Source: Vulcanimicrobiota bacterium
GTDB lineage: Bacteria > Vulcanimicrobiota > Vulcanimicrobiia > Vulcanimicrobiales > Vulcanimicrobiaceae
Assembly: GCA_013043945.1 (NCBI GenBank)
Contig: JABEUW010000062.1
Location: 1 to 13,863, forward strand
Direction of reading: 5' to 3'
DNA: 13,863 nucleotides
Both the position numbers and the translations under genes were made by a program. This document shows, in pieces, positions 1 through 9,382 of this stretch (position 1 is the stretch's first letter; every line of letters begins with the position of its first letter). Under the pieces are notes generated by a model. It had not been told where the DNA came from. It was given only the letters and a program-made list of their open reading frames with translations, and did not search any database.

Positions 1-437
1 CCGCCGGGTGCTGGGTGCGTTTCTTTGGCATGAGACACCTTTCTGGCCCTCCTCAGGGAGTGACCTATCTTGGCGTCCACTAATCCTAATCAAGTCCAGC
101 CTGTTCCGCAAAGCCAGCCGTCCTCGCGTTCACGAATTAGCGCGCGTCGCTCAACGTCGCCCCGTCGACTGTGAACGATGTCGCCTTTGCGAACTCGATA
201 CCGCCGCAGCCGGAGAGCATCAAGTTCCGTGATCCGGGCGATTTCAACTTCCGAAATGCGGTTGTCGCCGATGTTCTGTGGCATGATAGAAGGGATACCG
301 ATCTCAACATAGTCCGAGGCGTGTAGCTGGCTGCCAAACGGGCCCGTCTGTATCCCTCCGCCTGAATCGGCGCATGACGCACCTAATGTCGATACAGTCC
401 AACTATAAGGGACCACGCCTATGATTGAATCAGGCAC
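1..437 (-). pseudogene. hsdS: Type I restriction specificity subunit HsdS, 5' fragment, frameshifted
   Basis: HsdS supplies the target-recognition domains of a type I restriction-modification complex. About 115 residues of a typical first target-recognition domain are visible, including GGGIQTGPFGSQLHASDY, a PQNIGDNRIS stretch, a KGDIVHSRRGDVERRA stretch and GWLCGTG. These are strongly characteristic of HsdS N-terminal halves. The frame hits TGA at 90-92 straight after CGTGWT. The +1 frame then gives D-L-I-R-I, a plausible continuation, so a one-base frameshift near 98-106 is likely. No ATG stands at the expected start; a GTG at 435-437 is the best candidate, and the frame runs open upstream into the hsdM remnant. 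A complete HsdS is usually about 400-450 residues, so this one is broken or truncated. The remainder lies beyond the left edge, and resemblance fades before it. Family call fairly sure; inactivity is inference. Confidence 0.72.
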
Positions 438-439
438 GA

Positions 440-786
440 CGTCCGATTTTCTGACCGCTTCGGCGATGACGCCCTTCATTCGTAAAGCGTTCAAGCGCTG
501 CTCGTATAGTTGCAATGTCAAGCACATCGTGTTGCCTGCGAATGGTTGCTCTGTCGCCCACGAATCCCTTCGAGCAAGCATAACGTCCCGGCGTGAGGAT
601 GAGGTTATGCTTGCTAACTTCGTCGAGCGGCGCCGTTTTAGAAAATTCGGCGAAATCAGCGTAACAGCTGTCCTTCGCGCGCCAAGCACGATAGGCATCG
701 ACGCTCTTCGCGATCTCCTCGTCGCGCAACATTTTACGCGAACGGCCCATCGCTTTGATTATCTTGCGCGGATCGATGAAATTCAT
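440..786 (-). pseudogene. 3' remnant of a second hsdM (C-terminal ~110 residues, frameshifted)
   Basis: The first reading frame (786 down to about 580) encodes a piece matching the C-terminal region of the intact HsdM nearby. Shared blocks are FID.RK, LRDE.IAK, Y.AWR.KD, YAD and LTPGRY. By eye about half of 71 aligned residues are identical, so this is a diverged homologue and not a fresh copy. After LTPGRY the similarity moves to another frame (about 580 to 440), with EQPFAG, LTLQLYEQ and GVIAEAV resembling the HsdM tail. That implies a frameshift. The methyltransferase catalytic domain is absent, so it cannot be a working HsdM. Its ATG (784-786) overlaps the fic stop in an ATGA arrangement, so a 118-residue peptide could be translated by coupling to fic. 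In the second frame it runs without a stop into the hsdS fragment. Confidence 0.7.
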
Positions 787-1961
787 TCGCTCAACTCCTC
801 AGGCTCCTCGAAGAGTCGAAGATAGGGATCGAACCGGAAGCGGCGATTGCGAGCAAATCCCGTCGTCTCGCGAAGCACGCCGATGCCTTCGAGTCTCGCA
901 ACGATGGTATTTGCAGCCGTTGGCGTAATATCGAGCCACTCGCGAACGCGTGCGACCGTAACAATCGGATGGTCGAACAAGCGATCCATCGCACGGTGGC
1001 CGTTCGCCGCAGCGCGTCCCATGTGCTCGGTAATCGCGTTTCGGTAGTGCTCCCGCATTCGCAAAATAGCAGAGGCGGTTTGTGTCGCTTCGCGGCTCAC
1101 CTCGATGACGCCGCGCAGAAAAAACGCCAACCAGCTCTCCCAATCGCCTGAATCGCGTACCGATTGCAGCCGCTCGTAATACTCGGTGCGATGGCGCTTG
1201 AAATAATGCGATAGATAGAGCACGGGCTTTGCGAGCAGCTGCTTTTCCGTCAGTAGGAACGTGATGAGCAGGCGACCCACACGCCCATTGCCGTCAAGAA
1301 ACGGGTGGATTGTTTCGAACTGCGCGTGCGCTAAACCCACTTTGAGCAACGCCGGTATTGCCGCGTTGCCATGAAGGAAGCGCTCGAGTTCGGAGAGCGC
1401 CGCCGGGACTTGGTCAGGTGGCGGCGGGACGAAACGCGCTTCGCGGAGCAAACAGCCAGCAGGACCAATCCAGTTCTGGCTTGTGCGCAATTCACCGGGT
1501 GCAAGCGTCCCGCCACGTAAGCCTTGCATGAGTTCTCCGTGGATTTCACGGATGAGGCGCACCGAGATGGGAAGTTCGTTTAGACGCGCGAGCCCGTAAT
1601 CGAGCGCGCGTACGTAATTGATGACCTCCCCGACATCGGCTGGTGAATCCGGGTCAAAGAGCCTCGCTTCAGCGGCGAGCACGTTTTGAAGCGAACTCTG
1701 GGTTCCCTCGATCTCGCTGGAGAGCACAGCCTCCTTGCGAACATACATGAATACGAAGAGGTCGGGGTTCGGCAGCGTGAGGACGGCACCGTCAAGCCGC
1801 CCCAGCGCAAAATCAGCCTCTGAGAGCAGCGGTCGCAGCCGCTCCCCCATATCTACGGGAGGCTCCGGGGGCAGTGAAGCCGGAAGGAAGGCGCGATACC
1901 CGCCGGGCTGTCGCACGTAGCGGCCAGCCCGATGCTCCATGCTATCGCCTGTGTTCATCAT
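783..1961 (-). CDS. Fic-family protein AMP-transferase with C-terminal winged helix
   Basis: Fic enzymes usually transfer AMP from ATP to a hydroxyl side chain of a target protein. The 392-residue product has an N-terminal Fic_N-type region with a candidate inhibitory motif of the [ST]xxxE[GN] class (S81-S-E-I-E85-G86). It then has the catalytic core HPFLDGNGRVGR at 219-230 (His219, Asp223, Arg227, Arg230) and a winged-helix region at roughly 310-380 (PIVTVARVREWL, TAANTIVARLEGIGVL). This is the class II layout known from Shewanella SoFic. All core catalytic residues are present, so it is probably active but self-inhibited. Two adjacent ATGs (1956-1961) and a third at residue 8 are possible starts; none has a good Shine-Dalgarno sequence. 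Fic genes are known passengers of type I restriction loci. The winged helix may bind the repeat array just upstream (inference). Confidence 0.93.
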   Translation of the reverse strand: MMNTGDSMEHRAGRYVRQPGGYRAFLPASLPPEPPVDMGERLRPLLSEADFALGRLDGAVLTLPNPDLFVFMYVRKEAVLSSEIEGTQSSLQNVLAAEARLFDPDSPADVGEVINYVRALDYGLARLNELPISVRLIREIHGELMQGLRGGTLAPGELRTSQNWIGPAGCLLREARFVPPPPDQVPAALSELERFLHGNAAIPALLKVGLAHAQFETIHPFLDGNGRVGRLLITFLLTEKQLLAKPVLYLSHYFKRHRTEYYERLQSVRDSGDWESWLAFFLRGVIEVSREATQTASAILRMREHYRNAITEHMGRAAANGHRAMDRLFDHPIVTVARVREWLDITPTAANTIVARLEGIGVLRETTGFARNRRFRFDPYLRLFEEPEELSE

Positions 1962-1975
1962 AGAGGCACTTTCAC

Positions 1976-2046
1976 GCCATAGTATCGTGTGCCTTTACTA
2001 TGGCCCTGGTTCTTCGGCCATAATAAACGCAGCGGCTACCATGGCC
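1976..2046 (-). promoter_or_regulatory. Four alternating copies of a 9-bp half-site upstream of fic; putative operator array
   Basis: On the plus strand the copies are GCCATAGTA (1976-1984), TACTATGGC (1996-2004), GCCATAATA (2017-2025) and TACCATGGC (2037-2045). Orientation alternates, and centres are 20, 21 and 20 bp apart, about two helical turns. The two inner copies extend to a 12-bp inverted repeat with one mismatch (TTTACTATGGCC at 1994-2005, GGCCATAATAAA at 2016-2027). The last copy lies in the final codons of hsdM; the first lies 14 bp before the fic ATG. This looks like a cooperative operator for a dimeric DNA-binding protein. The Fic winged helix is the nearest candidate ligand (inference). 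No convincing sigma-70 promoter could be fixed in the array. Confidence 0.6.
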
Positions 2047-3640
2047 AAAAGCCGAGGCCCCTGAGATTCGCGGCGATTGCGCTGTCGAGCTCGGCACCGG
2101 CGGCCTGTTGCTCGCGCAGCAGCCCGGTCAGCCGCGCCATCTTCTCGGCGAAGGGCTCGCCGTCGTCTTCGAGCTCCTCGGTGCCGACGTAGCGGCCGGG
2201 CGTGAGCACGCGCCCGTGTTTGCGAATTTCTTCGAGCGTCGCCGCCTTGCAGAAGCCGGGAACATCCGCGTAGCCTCCGTCTTTTCCTCGCCATGCGTGA
2301 TAGACGCCGGCAATTTTTGCGATGTCTTCGTCGCGCAGCGTCTTGTGCGTTCGGTCCGTCATCTCGCCCATCTTGCGTGCATCGATGAAGAGCACTTCGT
2401 CCGTGCGATCGCGGAACTTGTGGTTGCGACGATCGCGCGCAAGAATCCATACGCAGACCGGAATTTGCGTGGTGTAAAACAACTGCCCCGGTAATGCGAT
2501 CACGCAGTCGACGAGGCCGCCGTGCTCCGCTTCGATCAGGTTCTTGCGAATTTCGCCTTCTCCGCTCTGGTTCGACGACATCGAACCGTTCGCCATAACG
2601 AACGCCGCGACGCCGGTCGGCGCGAGGTGATGAACGAAGTGCTCGATCCAGGCGTAGTTCGAGTTTCCCGCCGGCGGAATACCGAACTTCCAGCGCTTGT
2701 CGTCGCGCAATCCCTGGCCGCCCCATTCGCTGTCGTTAAAGGGCGGATTTGCGAGAATGAAGTCGGCTTTGAGATCGGGGAACGCGTCCTGGAGAAACGA
2801 TCCGCCTTCGTTCCATTCTATGTGGGCTTCGATGCCGCGAATCGCGAGGTTCATCATCGCAAGGCGCCACGTTGTATGGTTTGATTCCTGGCCGTAGATT
2901 GCGACGTCGCCGATCCTCCCGCCGTGCGCGAGCACGAATTGTTCCGACTGCACGAACATGCCGCCGGAGCCGCAACATGGATCGAATACGCGCCCCTTAT
3001 ACGGTTCGATCGCTTCGACGAGTAGGCGAACGACCGGACGCGGCGTGTAGAATTCGCCGCCCGCCTTGCCCTCTGCGTTGGCGAAACGCCCGAGAAAGTA
3101 TTCGTACACACGACCGATGACGTCGTGCTTGCGCGCCTCGGCGTTACCGAGGCCGATGCCGTTGACGAGATCGACGATCGCGCCGAGGCGCGTCGAGCCG
3201 AGCGACGGCTTCGCGTACTCTTTCGGGAGCACGCCCTTCAAGCGCGGGTTGTCGCGCTCGATCTCGATCATCGCGGTATCGACGATCTCGCCGATCTGCG
3301 GCGATTTCGCGCTCGCGGCAATCTGCGACCAGCGCGCCGCGGCGGGCACCCAGAAGATATTGCGCGCCGTGTATTCGTCGCGATCTTCAGCGTCGGATTC
3401 CGGATCGCTCGCGAGCTCGGCGTGCAGCTCTTCGAACGCGTCGGAGATGTACTTCAGGAAGATCAGGCCAAGAACCGGATGCTTGTACTCCGAGGCGTCC
3501 ATCGCGCCGCGGAGTTGATCCGCCATCGACCAGAGCTTCGCCTCGAAGTTGAGGTCGCCGTCGCCGTTTTTCTGCTTTGCCCGCGATGAGGCTTTCGAGT
3601 CTTCCGCAGGCTCGCGTGCTTGCCGTGGCTGTCGTGACAT
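2036..3640 (-). CDS. hsdM: Type I restriction-modification DNA methyltransferase subunit HsdM
   Basis: HsdM is the N6-adenine methyltransferase subunit that works with HsdS and, for cleavage, HsdR. The 534-residue product has an HsdM_N helical domain at about 30-170 (NFEAKLWSMADQLRGAM, GLIFLKYISDAFEE). Next comes the GEFYTPRPVV block at 195-204, the AdoMet-binding motif FDPCCGSGGMF at 219-229 and the catalytic NPPF at 298-301, then a C-terminal helical region ending GFWPW. Nothing essential is missing. The frame stays open to 3760, but the extra 40 residues look non-conserved; the ATG at 3638-3640 (MSRQPRQARE) puts the domain at the usual distance. Its partner hsdS in this window is broken, and no hsdR is visible. 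Unless genes lie beyond the left edge, the subunit may be orphaned. The stop is TAG at 2036-2038, 74 bp before fic. Confidence 0.95.
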   Translation of the reverse strand: MSRQPRQAREPAEDSKASSRAKQKNGDGDLNFEAKLWSMADQLRGAMDASEYKHPVLGLIFLKYISDAFEELHAELASDPESDAEDRDEYTARNIFWVPAAARWSQIAASAKSPQIGEIVDTAMIEIERDNPRLKGVLPKEYAKPSLGSTRLGAIVDLVNGIGLGNAEARKHDVIGRVYEYFLGRFANAEGKAGGEFYTPRPVVRLLVEAIEPYKGRVFDPCCGSGGMFVQSEQFVLAHGGRIGDVAIYGQESNHTTWRLAMMNLAIRGIEAHIEWNEGGSFLQDAFPDLKADFILANPPFNDSEWGGQGLRDDKRWKFGIPPAGNSNYAWIEHFVHHLAPTGVAAFVMANGSMSSNQSGEGEIRKNLIEAEHGGLVDCVIALPGQLFYTTQIPVCVWILARDRRNHKFRDRTDEVLFIDARKMGEMTDRTHKTLRDEDIAKIAGVYHAWRGKDGGYADVPGFCKAATLEEIRKHGRVLTPGRYVGTEELEDDGEPFAEKMARLTGLLREQQAAGAELDSAIAANLRGLGFWPW

Positions 3641-4167
3641 GAGCAGATGAAGCCTTTCCTCGAAAATGGCTATTCCTTTTAGCCCCATACACCACGGCTC
3701 GGCTCGCGGCCTCCTCGCGTAGCAACGCCTTAATGCGAAAGGCAGCGGTAAGCACGTCAATAACCACGCAGCCGATAACAGAAAAGCGCCGGCCTGTGCC
3801 GACGCTCCAACGCTTCACTTCGGCCCCTTCCGCCTACTTGTCGTATGCCGTCGGGGCCGCTGTCCTGCCGTTCCCAGGGGGACGGCGCAAGCGTAACAAA
3901 AGGAAACGATCGCCCCCTAGGCGTCGCTCGAAAGACGCCCCAAACCGAGGGCGTGCAGTATCGCCCGTCGGACCACTCAAAGATGCTCCGGGCTGAGGCG
4001 CACAGTTGGTAGGTATCCGTGCATGCGTTCGAGGCGATCCAAAAGTACGTGGCGACAGGCTCTACATTTTCCAAAGCCCGGCAAGCTGCGGCGAGGCACG
4101 GGCCCATCATATTTTTCGAACTCCAGGGAGGAGGTGGTAAAATCCCCACGGTTACAGTATAGATGGG
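3641..4167. other. 527-bp stretch without a recognisable gene; possible decayed sequence
   Basis: Both strands carry open frames here, but none resembles a known family. Two things stand out. A frame from GTG 4019 to TAG 4160-4162 encodes 47 residues with natural-looking composition (AFEAIQKYVATGSTFSKARQ). Upstream of an in-frame TAG at 4010-4012 the same frame continues with YRPSDHSKMLRAEAHSW, as if a gene had acquired a stop. Also, AGGGAGGAGGTGG at 4125-4137 is a near-perfect anti-Shine-Dalgarno match, but no start codon lies at working distance and the next gene begins 30 bp downstream. The divergent promoters for hsdM and the 4168 gene should lie here; I could not fix either one. Confidence 0.4.
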
Positions 4168-4911
4168 ATGGAAAATATAGATTCACCTCAAATTTCGGCT
4201 CGTCAGCAAACGGGCAACGCCGGGAATGGGGAGCGCGATATTGAAAGGGTTACACGCGCATTGAACGACCACTTTTCGGCGCGCATTAATACCACATGGT
4301 TGTATATATGGATGATCTTCGCGTTTATCGCCACAATCGTCTTTGACGCGCTGGCGACACGCGTCCCGTCGTGGTGTATTTTGGTTGGAAGCCTGCTCCT
4401 TTGGTTAATACCGACGTTATATTTCGCCTTCCATGTTGCCGGCCTGGGCGTACGCTGGCTTTGCTTCAAGCCTTTTGACTCAGAAATTCTATCAAAGAGC
4501 ATCACCGAAGACAGAGCGCTGCAAACCGTTTTTGATGAAACATCGTTCCCAGCCGTCGAGGTCACAAACTACATTAGGACTTCTCGAAAATTAGTAAAAT
4601 TGCCCCCTCTCGTGCTAGCTGTCGTTACGATTTTAGTGGGACTTTTGCAAAATACTGCAAAACCGAATTTGAATTTACAAGGAAGCATTTTCCTGTATCA
4701 CACAGGGAAGGAGTTAGCGGGCAGAGTTACCGGACTGGGCTATCCTGTAATGCAGGCGCCCTTCTCAGATATCCCAATACTGTTGCTCCTAATTGCGCTT
4801 TTTTCCTTACTAGCACAAAGCGTTCTCATTGATGCCACCTACGCCCATACGCAGAGCGCTTTGGAAACGATAAGCAAGAATAAGGGCCAGAGCACCCCGC
4901 GTTCCACGTAA
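4168..4911 (+). CDS. Orphan four-helix membrane protein
   Basis: Family not recognised. The 247-residue product has a polar N-terminus (about 40 residues), a first hydrophobic hairpin (about 43-63 and 69-92) and a cytosolic-type middle segment (93-145, mixed charge). A second pair of hydrophobic helices follows (about 146-162 and 201-222), then a short polar tail. No enzyme motif was seen. The gene is clearly more AT-rich than the backbone genes to its right and sits beside the restriction/Fic block, which suggests horizontal acquisition. ATG 4168 is chosen because the hydrophobic layout and composition are consistent from there. The Shine-Dalgarno sequence just upstream is weak; a strong one at 4129-4135 is too far away. 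It could be a defence-island membrane component, but nothing in the protein proves this. Confidence 0.75.
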   Translation: MENIDSPQISARQQTGNAGNGERDIERVTRALNDHFSARINTTWLYIWMIFAFIATIVFDALATRVPSWCILVGSLLLWLIPTLYFAFHVAGLGVRWLCFKPFDSEILSKSITEDRALQTVFDETSFPAVEVTNYIRTSRKLVKLPPLVLAVVTILVGLLQNTAKPNLNLQGSIFLYHTGKELAGRVTGLGYPVMQAPFSDIPILLLLIALFSLLAQSVLIDATYAHTQSALETISKNKGQSTPRST

Positions 4912-5052
4912 TGGCGTGGTAATGGAATGATTCTAACGGCGGCAAACTCGCAAAATCCAATGCTTCCGCAGTCGCAACCTAAAAACGACTCAATATCTGC
5001 TTAAAAAGTCGAACTCACAATCCTTGCGCCCGAGAACTCCGCGCCCCCACCC

Positions 5053-5082
5053 TTGCCGAGCCAAGGCAAGCGAGCCTATACT
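5053..5082 (+). promoter_or_regulatory. Predicted sigma-70-type promoter with overlapping dyad
   Basis: TTGCCG (5053-5058), an 18-bp spacer and TATACT (5077-5082) make a fair -35/-10 pair about 60 bp before the GTG of the secreted protein gene. An inverted repeat, CTTGCC (5052-5057) and GGCAAG (5065-5070), covers the -35 and could be an operator or chance. The rest of 4912-5144 shows no gene; it is the likely junction between the AT-richer island and the GC-rich backbone. Confidence 0.45.
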
Positions 5083-5144
5083 AGCGGCATCGGCACCGCC
5101 ACAGCAGCGGCTGCCTAGCATCGAACTGTGAGGTATAGGAGACC

Positions 5145-5675
5145 GTGAAAACTTTTCCGCTACGCGCTACGCTACCGGTCCTTATCGCGTTGTTGCTCTC
5201 CGCACCCGCGGCTGCGGCGATCAAGAACGCTCCGCTCCACAAATACTTTCGCGCGGGGGTCGTGAATCTGCGCATCGATAAAATCGAGACCTATCCATCC
5301 TCGGCGACGACGAGCGTCCCCGTGCTCGAAGGGCAGGGCTTCAGCGGCCCCGGCTACGTCGTCATCACCGCGACCGAACAGAACCCCAACGGCAACAACG
5401 ATGTCGGCGTTCCGCACATGGAGGTCGGCTTCGAACTCAAAGACGGCTCGCAGATGAGCGAGAGTGCTCCCGATGCCATCAACGTGCCGGGAACGAAAAT
5501 TCTCGCAGCGACGAGCTTGCATCCCAAACAACACATCGTCGTGAATTGGGTGCTCTCCGGCTGGACCGGCGCCACACCGACCAAACTCTTCCTCAAGGTC
5601 TGGAATCAGTCGGGCTACCCGGGGCATTGGTTCCGCATTCAACTCAAACCGACCGACGTCACCGCGCACACCTAA
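5145..5675 (+). CDS. Secreted protein of unknown function
   Basis: The 176-residue product begins MKTFPLRATLPVLIALLLSA and continues PAAAA, a clear Sec signal peptide: two basic residues, a hydrophobic core and a signal peptidase I site near residue 25. The mature part (about 150 residues) is rich in beta-branched, Gly, Pro and Asn residues (VVITATEQNPNGNNDVG, HIVVNWVLSGWTG, KLFLKVWNQSGYPGHWF). This suggests a single all-beta sandwich domain exported to the periplasm or outside. No cysteine for lipidation was seen after the signal. I do not recognise a family. The start is GTG 5145 with AGGAGA at 5137-5142, close spacing but the best available. A promoter-like pair lies about 60 bp upstream, so it is probably its own transcription unit. 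The next gene is 37 bp downstream. Confidence 0.82.
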   Translation: MKTFPLRATLPVLIALLLSAPAAAAIKNAPLHKYFRAGVVNLRIDKIETYPSSATTSVPVLEGQGFSGPGYVVITATEQNPNGNNDVGVPHMEVGFELKDGSQMSESAPDAINVPGTKILAATSLHPKQHIVVNWVLSGWTGATPTKLFLKVWNQSGYPGHWFRIQLKPTDVTAHT

Positions 5676-5712
5676 CAGGGAGTCGGCGCCTCAAGCCGCA
5701 ACCGCCGCCCGC

Positions 5713-6615
5713 ATGACGCGTGCGGTATTGGTTCTCGGTTTCGCGCAGATCGCCGTCGGTGCGGCGGCGATCTTCGCGCGGTATGCGCTGCTCGGCGGCA
5801 CGCCGATCGGCGTCGCCGCCGCGCGTTTAAGCATCGCAGCGCTCGTGATGCTGCTGCTCGCCGCGCTCCGTCCGCAGCCGCGTAGCGCCCGCCCGAACGC
5901 CGCAGCGAGTCGCACGCTCGCGTTCGCCGGCTTCGCACTCGCGGCGCATTTCGCGCTCTGGATCGCATCGCTCGAATACACCTCCGTCGCGATCTCGACG
6001 CTGCTCGTCACGACGACGCCGATCTGGACCGCGCTCTACGACGCGTTCGTCTGCAAGCGCCCGCTCTCGCGGCTTGCGACCATCGGCTTTATCATCGGCG
6101 GCATCGGCCTGCTGCTCGTCGTCGGCATCGACCGAACGCCCGCACCGATTCCCGGGCACGCTCTGCTCGGCGATGCGCTCGCGCTGCTCGGCAGCGTGGC
6201 GATCGGCGCGTATCTCTTACTCGTTCGCGAAGTCCGCGCCGCGCTCAGCACGCGCACCATCGTAACGCGCACCTTCAGTTGGGCGGCACTCGCACTCGTC
6301 GTCGCATCGCTCGTCGCGCATCAGCCCGCGCCGTCGCTCCACGACGGCAGCGCCTGGGCGGGCATCCTCGCGATGGCACTGATCTCCCAACTCCTCGGGC
6401 ACACCGCGATCAACGCGAGCCTCCGGCACTTCACCCCGAATGCGGTCTCCTTCGCGACCCTGCTCGAGCCGGTGATCGCCGGCGCCCTCGCACTCGCGAT
6501 CTTCGGCGAACCGATTCCCGCGCTCGCCCTGCTCGGCGGCGTGCTGCTGCTCGGGGCGATCGGCGTGGTCCTCCGCGAAGAGCGGGTCGATCTGAGCGCG
6601 CTCGAAAATCTTTAA
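5713..6615 (+). CDS. DMT superfamily (EamA) inner-membrane transporter
   Basis: EamA proteins export or exchange small metabolites such as amino acids and their derivatives. The 300-residue product is almost wholly hydrophobic, with about ten transmembrane helices in two repeats (roughly 6-140 and 150-288). Characteristic features are G.A.IFARYALLGGTP at the start, ALWIASLEYTSVAISTLL in repeat 1, and INASLRHFTPNAVSFATLLEPVIAG in repeat 2 with the family's late-helix Glu-Pro. Length is typical. Substrate cannot be read from sequence. ATG 5713 is the only in-frame start after the previous gene; it has no Shine-Dalgarno sequence at normal distance. Translation may depend on the secreted-protein gene 37 bp upstream. 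Confidence 0.9.
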   Translation: MTRAVLVLGFAQIAVGAAAIFARYALLGGTPIGVAAARLSIAALVMLLLAALRPQPRSARPNAAASRTLAFAGFALAAHFALWIASLEYTSVAISTLLVTTTPIWTALYDAFVCKRPLSRLATIGFIIGGIGLLLVVGIDRTPAPIPGHALLGDALALLGSVAIGAYLLLVREVRAALSTRTIVTRTFSWAALALVVASLVAHQPAPSLHDGSAWAGILAMALISQLLGHTAINASLRHFTPNAVSFATLLEPVIAGALALAIFGEPIPALALLGGVLLLGAIGVVLREERVDLSALENL

Positions 6616-6657
6616 TATTGGCTCGTTCCTAGCCTGGAATTGGCCCAGTCCACTAGC

Positions 6658-6692
6658 AGGAGATGGTCGCGCTCGCGGGCGACTGCCCGCGT

Positions 6693-6695
<3 letters not shown>
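6658..6695 (+). promoter_or_regulatory. Shine-Dalgarno plus perfect hairpin at the aceE start
   Basis: AGGAG lies at 6658-6662, but the start that fits the protein family is ATG 6693, 30 nt further on. Between them CGCGGGC (6674-6680), GACT (6681-6684) and GCCCGCG (6685-6691) form a perfect 7-bp GC stem with a 4-nt loop ending one base before the ATG. Folding would bring the AGGAG and the ATG to about 12 nt apart. The seen facts are the repeat and spacing; a role in translation is inference. Confidence 0.45.
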
Positions 6696-9356
<2,661 letters not shown>

Positions 9357-9382
9357 GCACCGCACAGAGGAGCACGCACAAC

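Noticed and set aside
1994..2027. Inverted repeat after hsdM as a rho-independent terminator
   Set aside because: The stem is AT/GC mixed with no U-run after it on either strand, and the same half-site recurs twice more at fixed spacing, which fits an operator array better.
3641..3760. Extended hsdM N-terminus up to 3760
   Set aside because: The extra 40 residues do not resemble HsdM, and the ATG at 3640 gives the normal domain offset.
2036..3760. Complete, active type I restriction system
   Set aside because: Only hsdM is intact here; hsdS is broken and hsdR is not in the window, so restriction activity cannot be claimed.
3387..3818. 143-residue minus-strand ORF across the hsdM start
   Set aside because: Most of it lies in another frame of hsdM; the non-overlapping part has no recognisable features.
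4904..4919. CCACG/CGTGG hairpin over the stop of the membrane protein gene as terminator
   Set aside because: Only five base pairs, no U tract, overlaps the stop codon; could easily be chance.
6663..6692. aceE start at ATG 6663
   Set aside because: It abuts the AGGAG with no spacing and adds ten residues not matched in E. coli AceE, whereas 6693 gives the exact family length and residue numbering.
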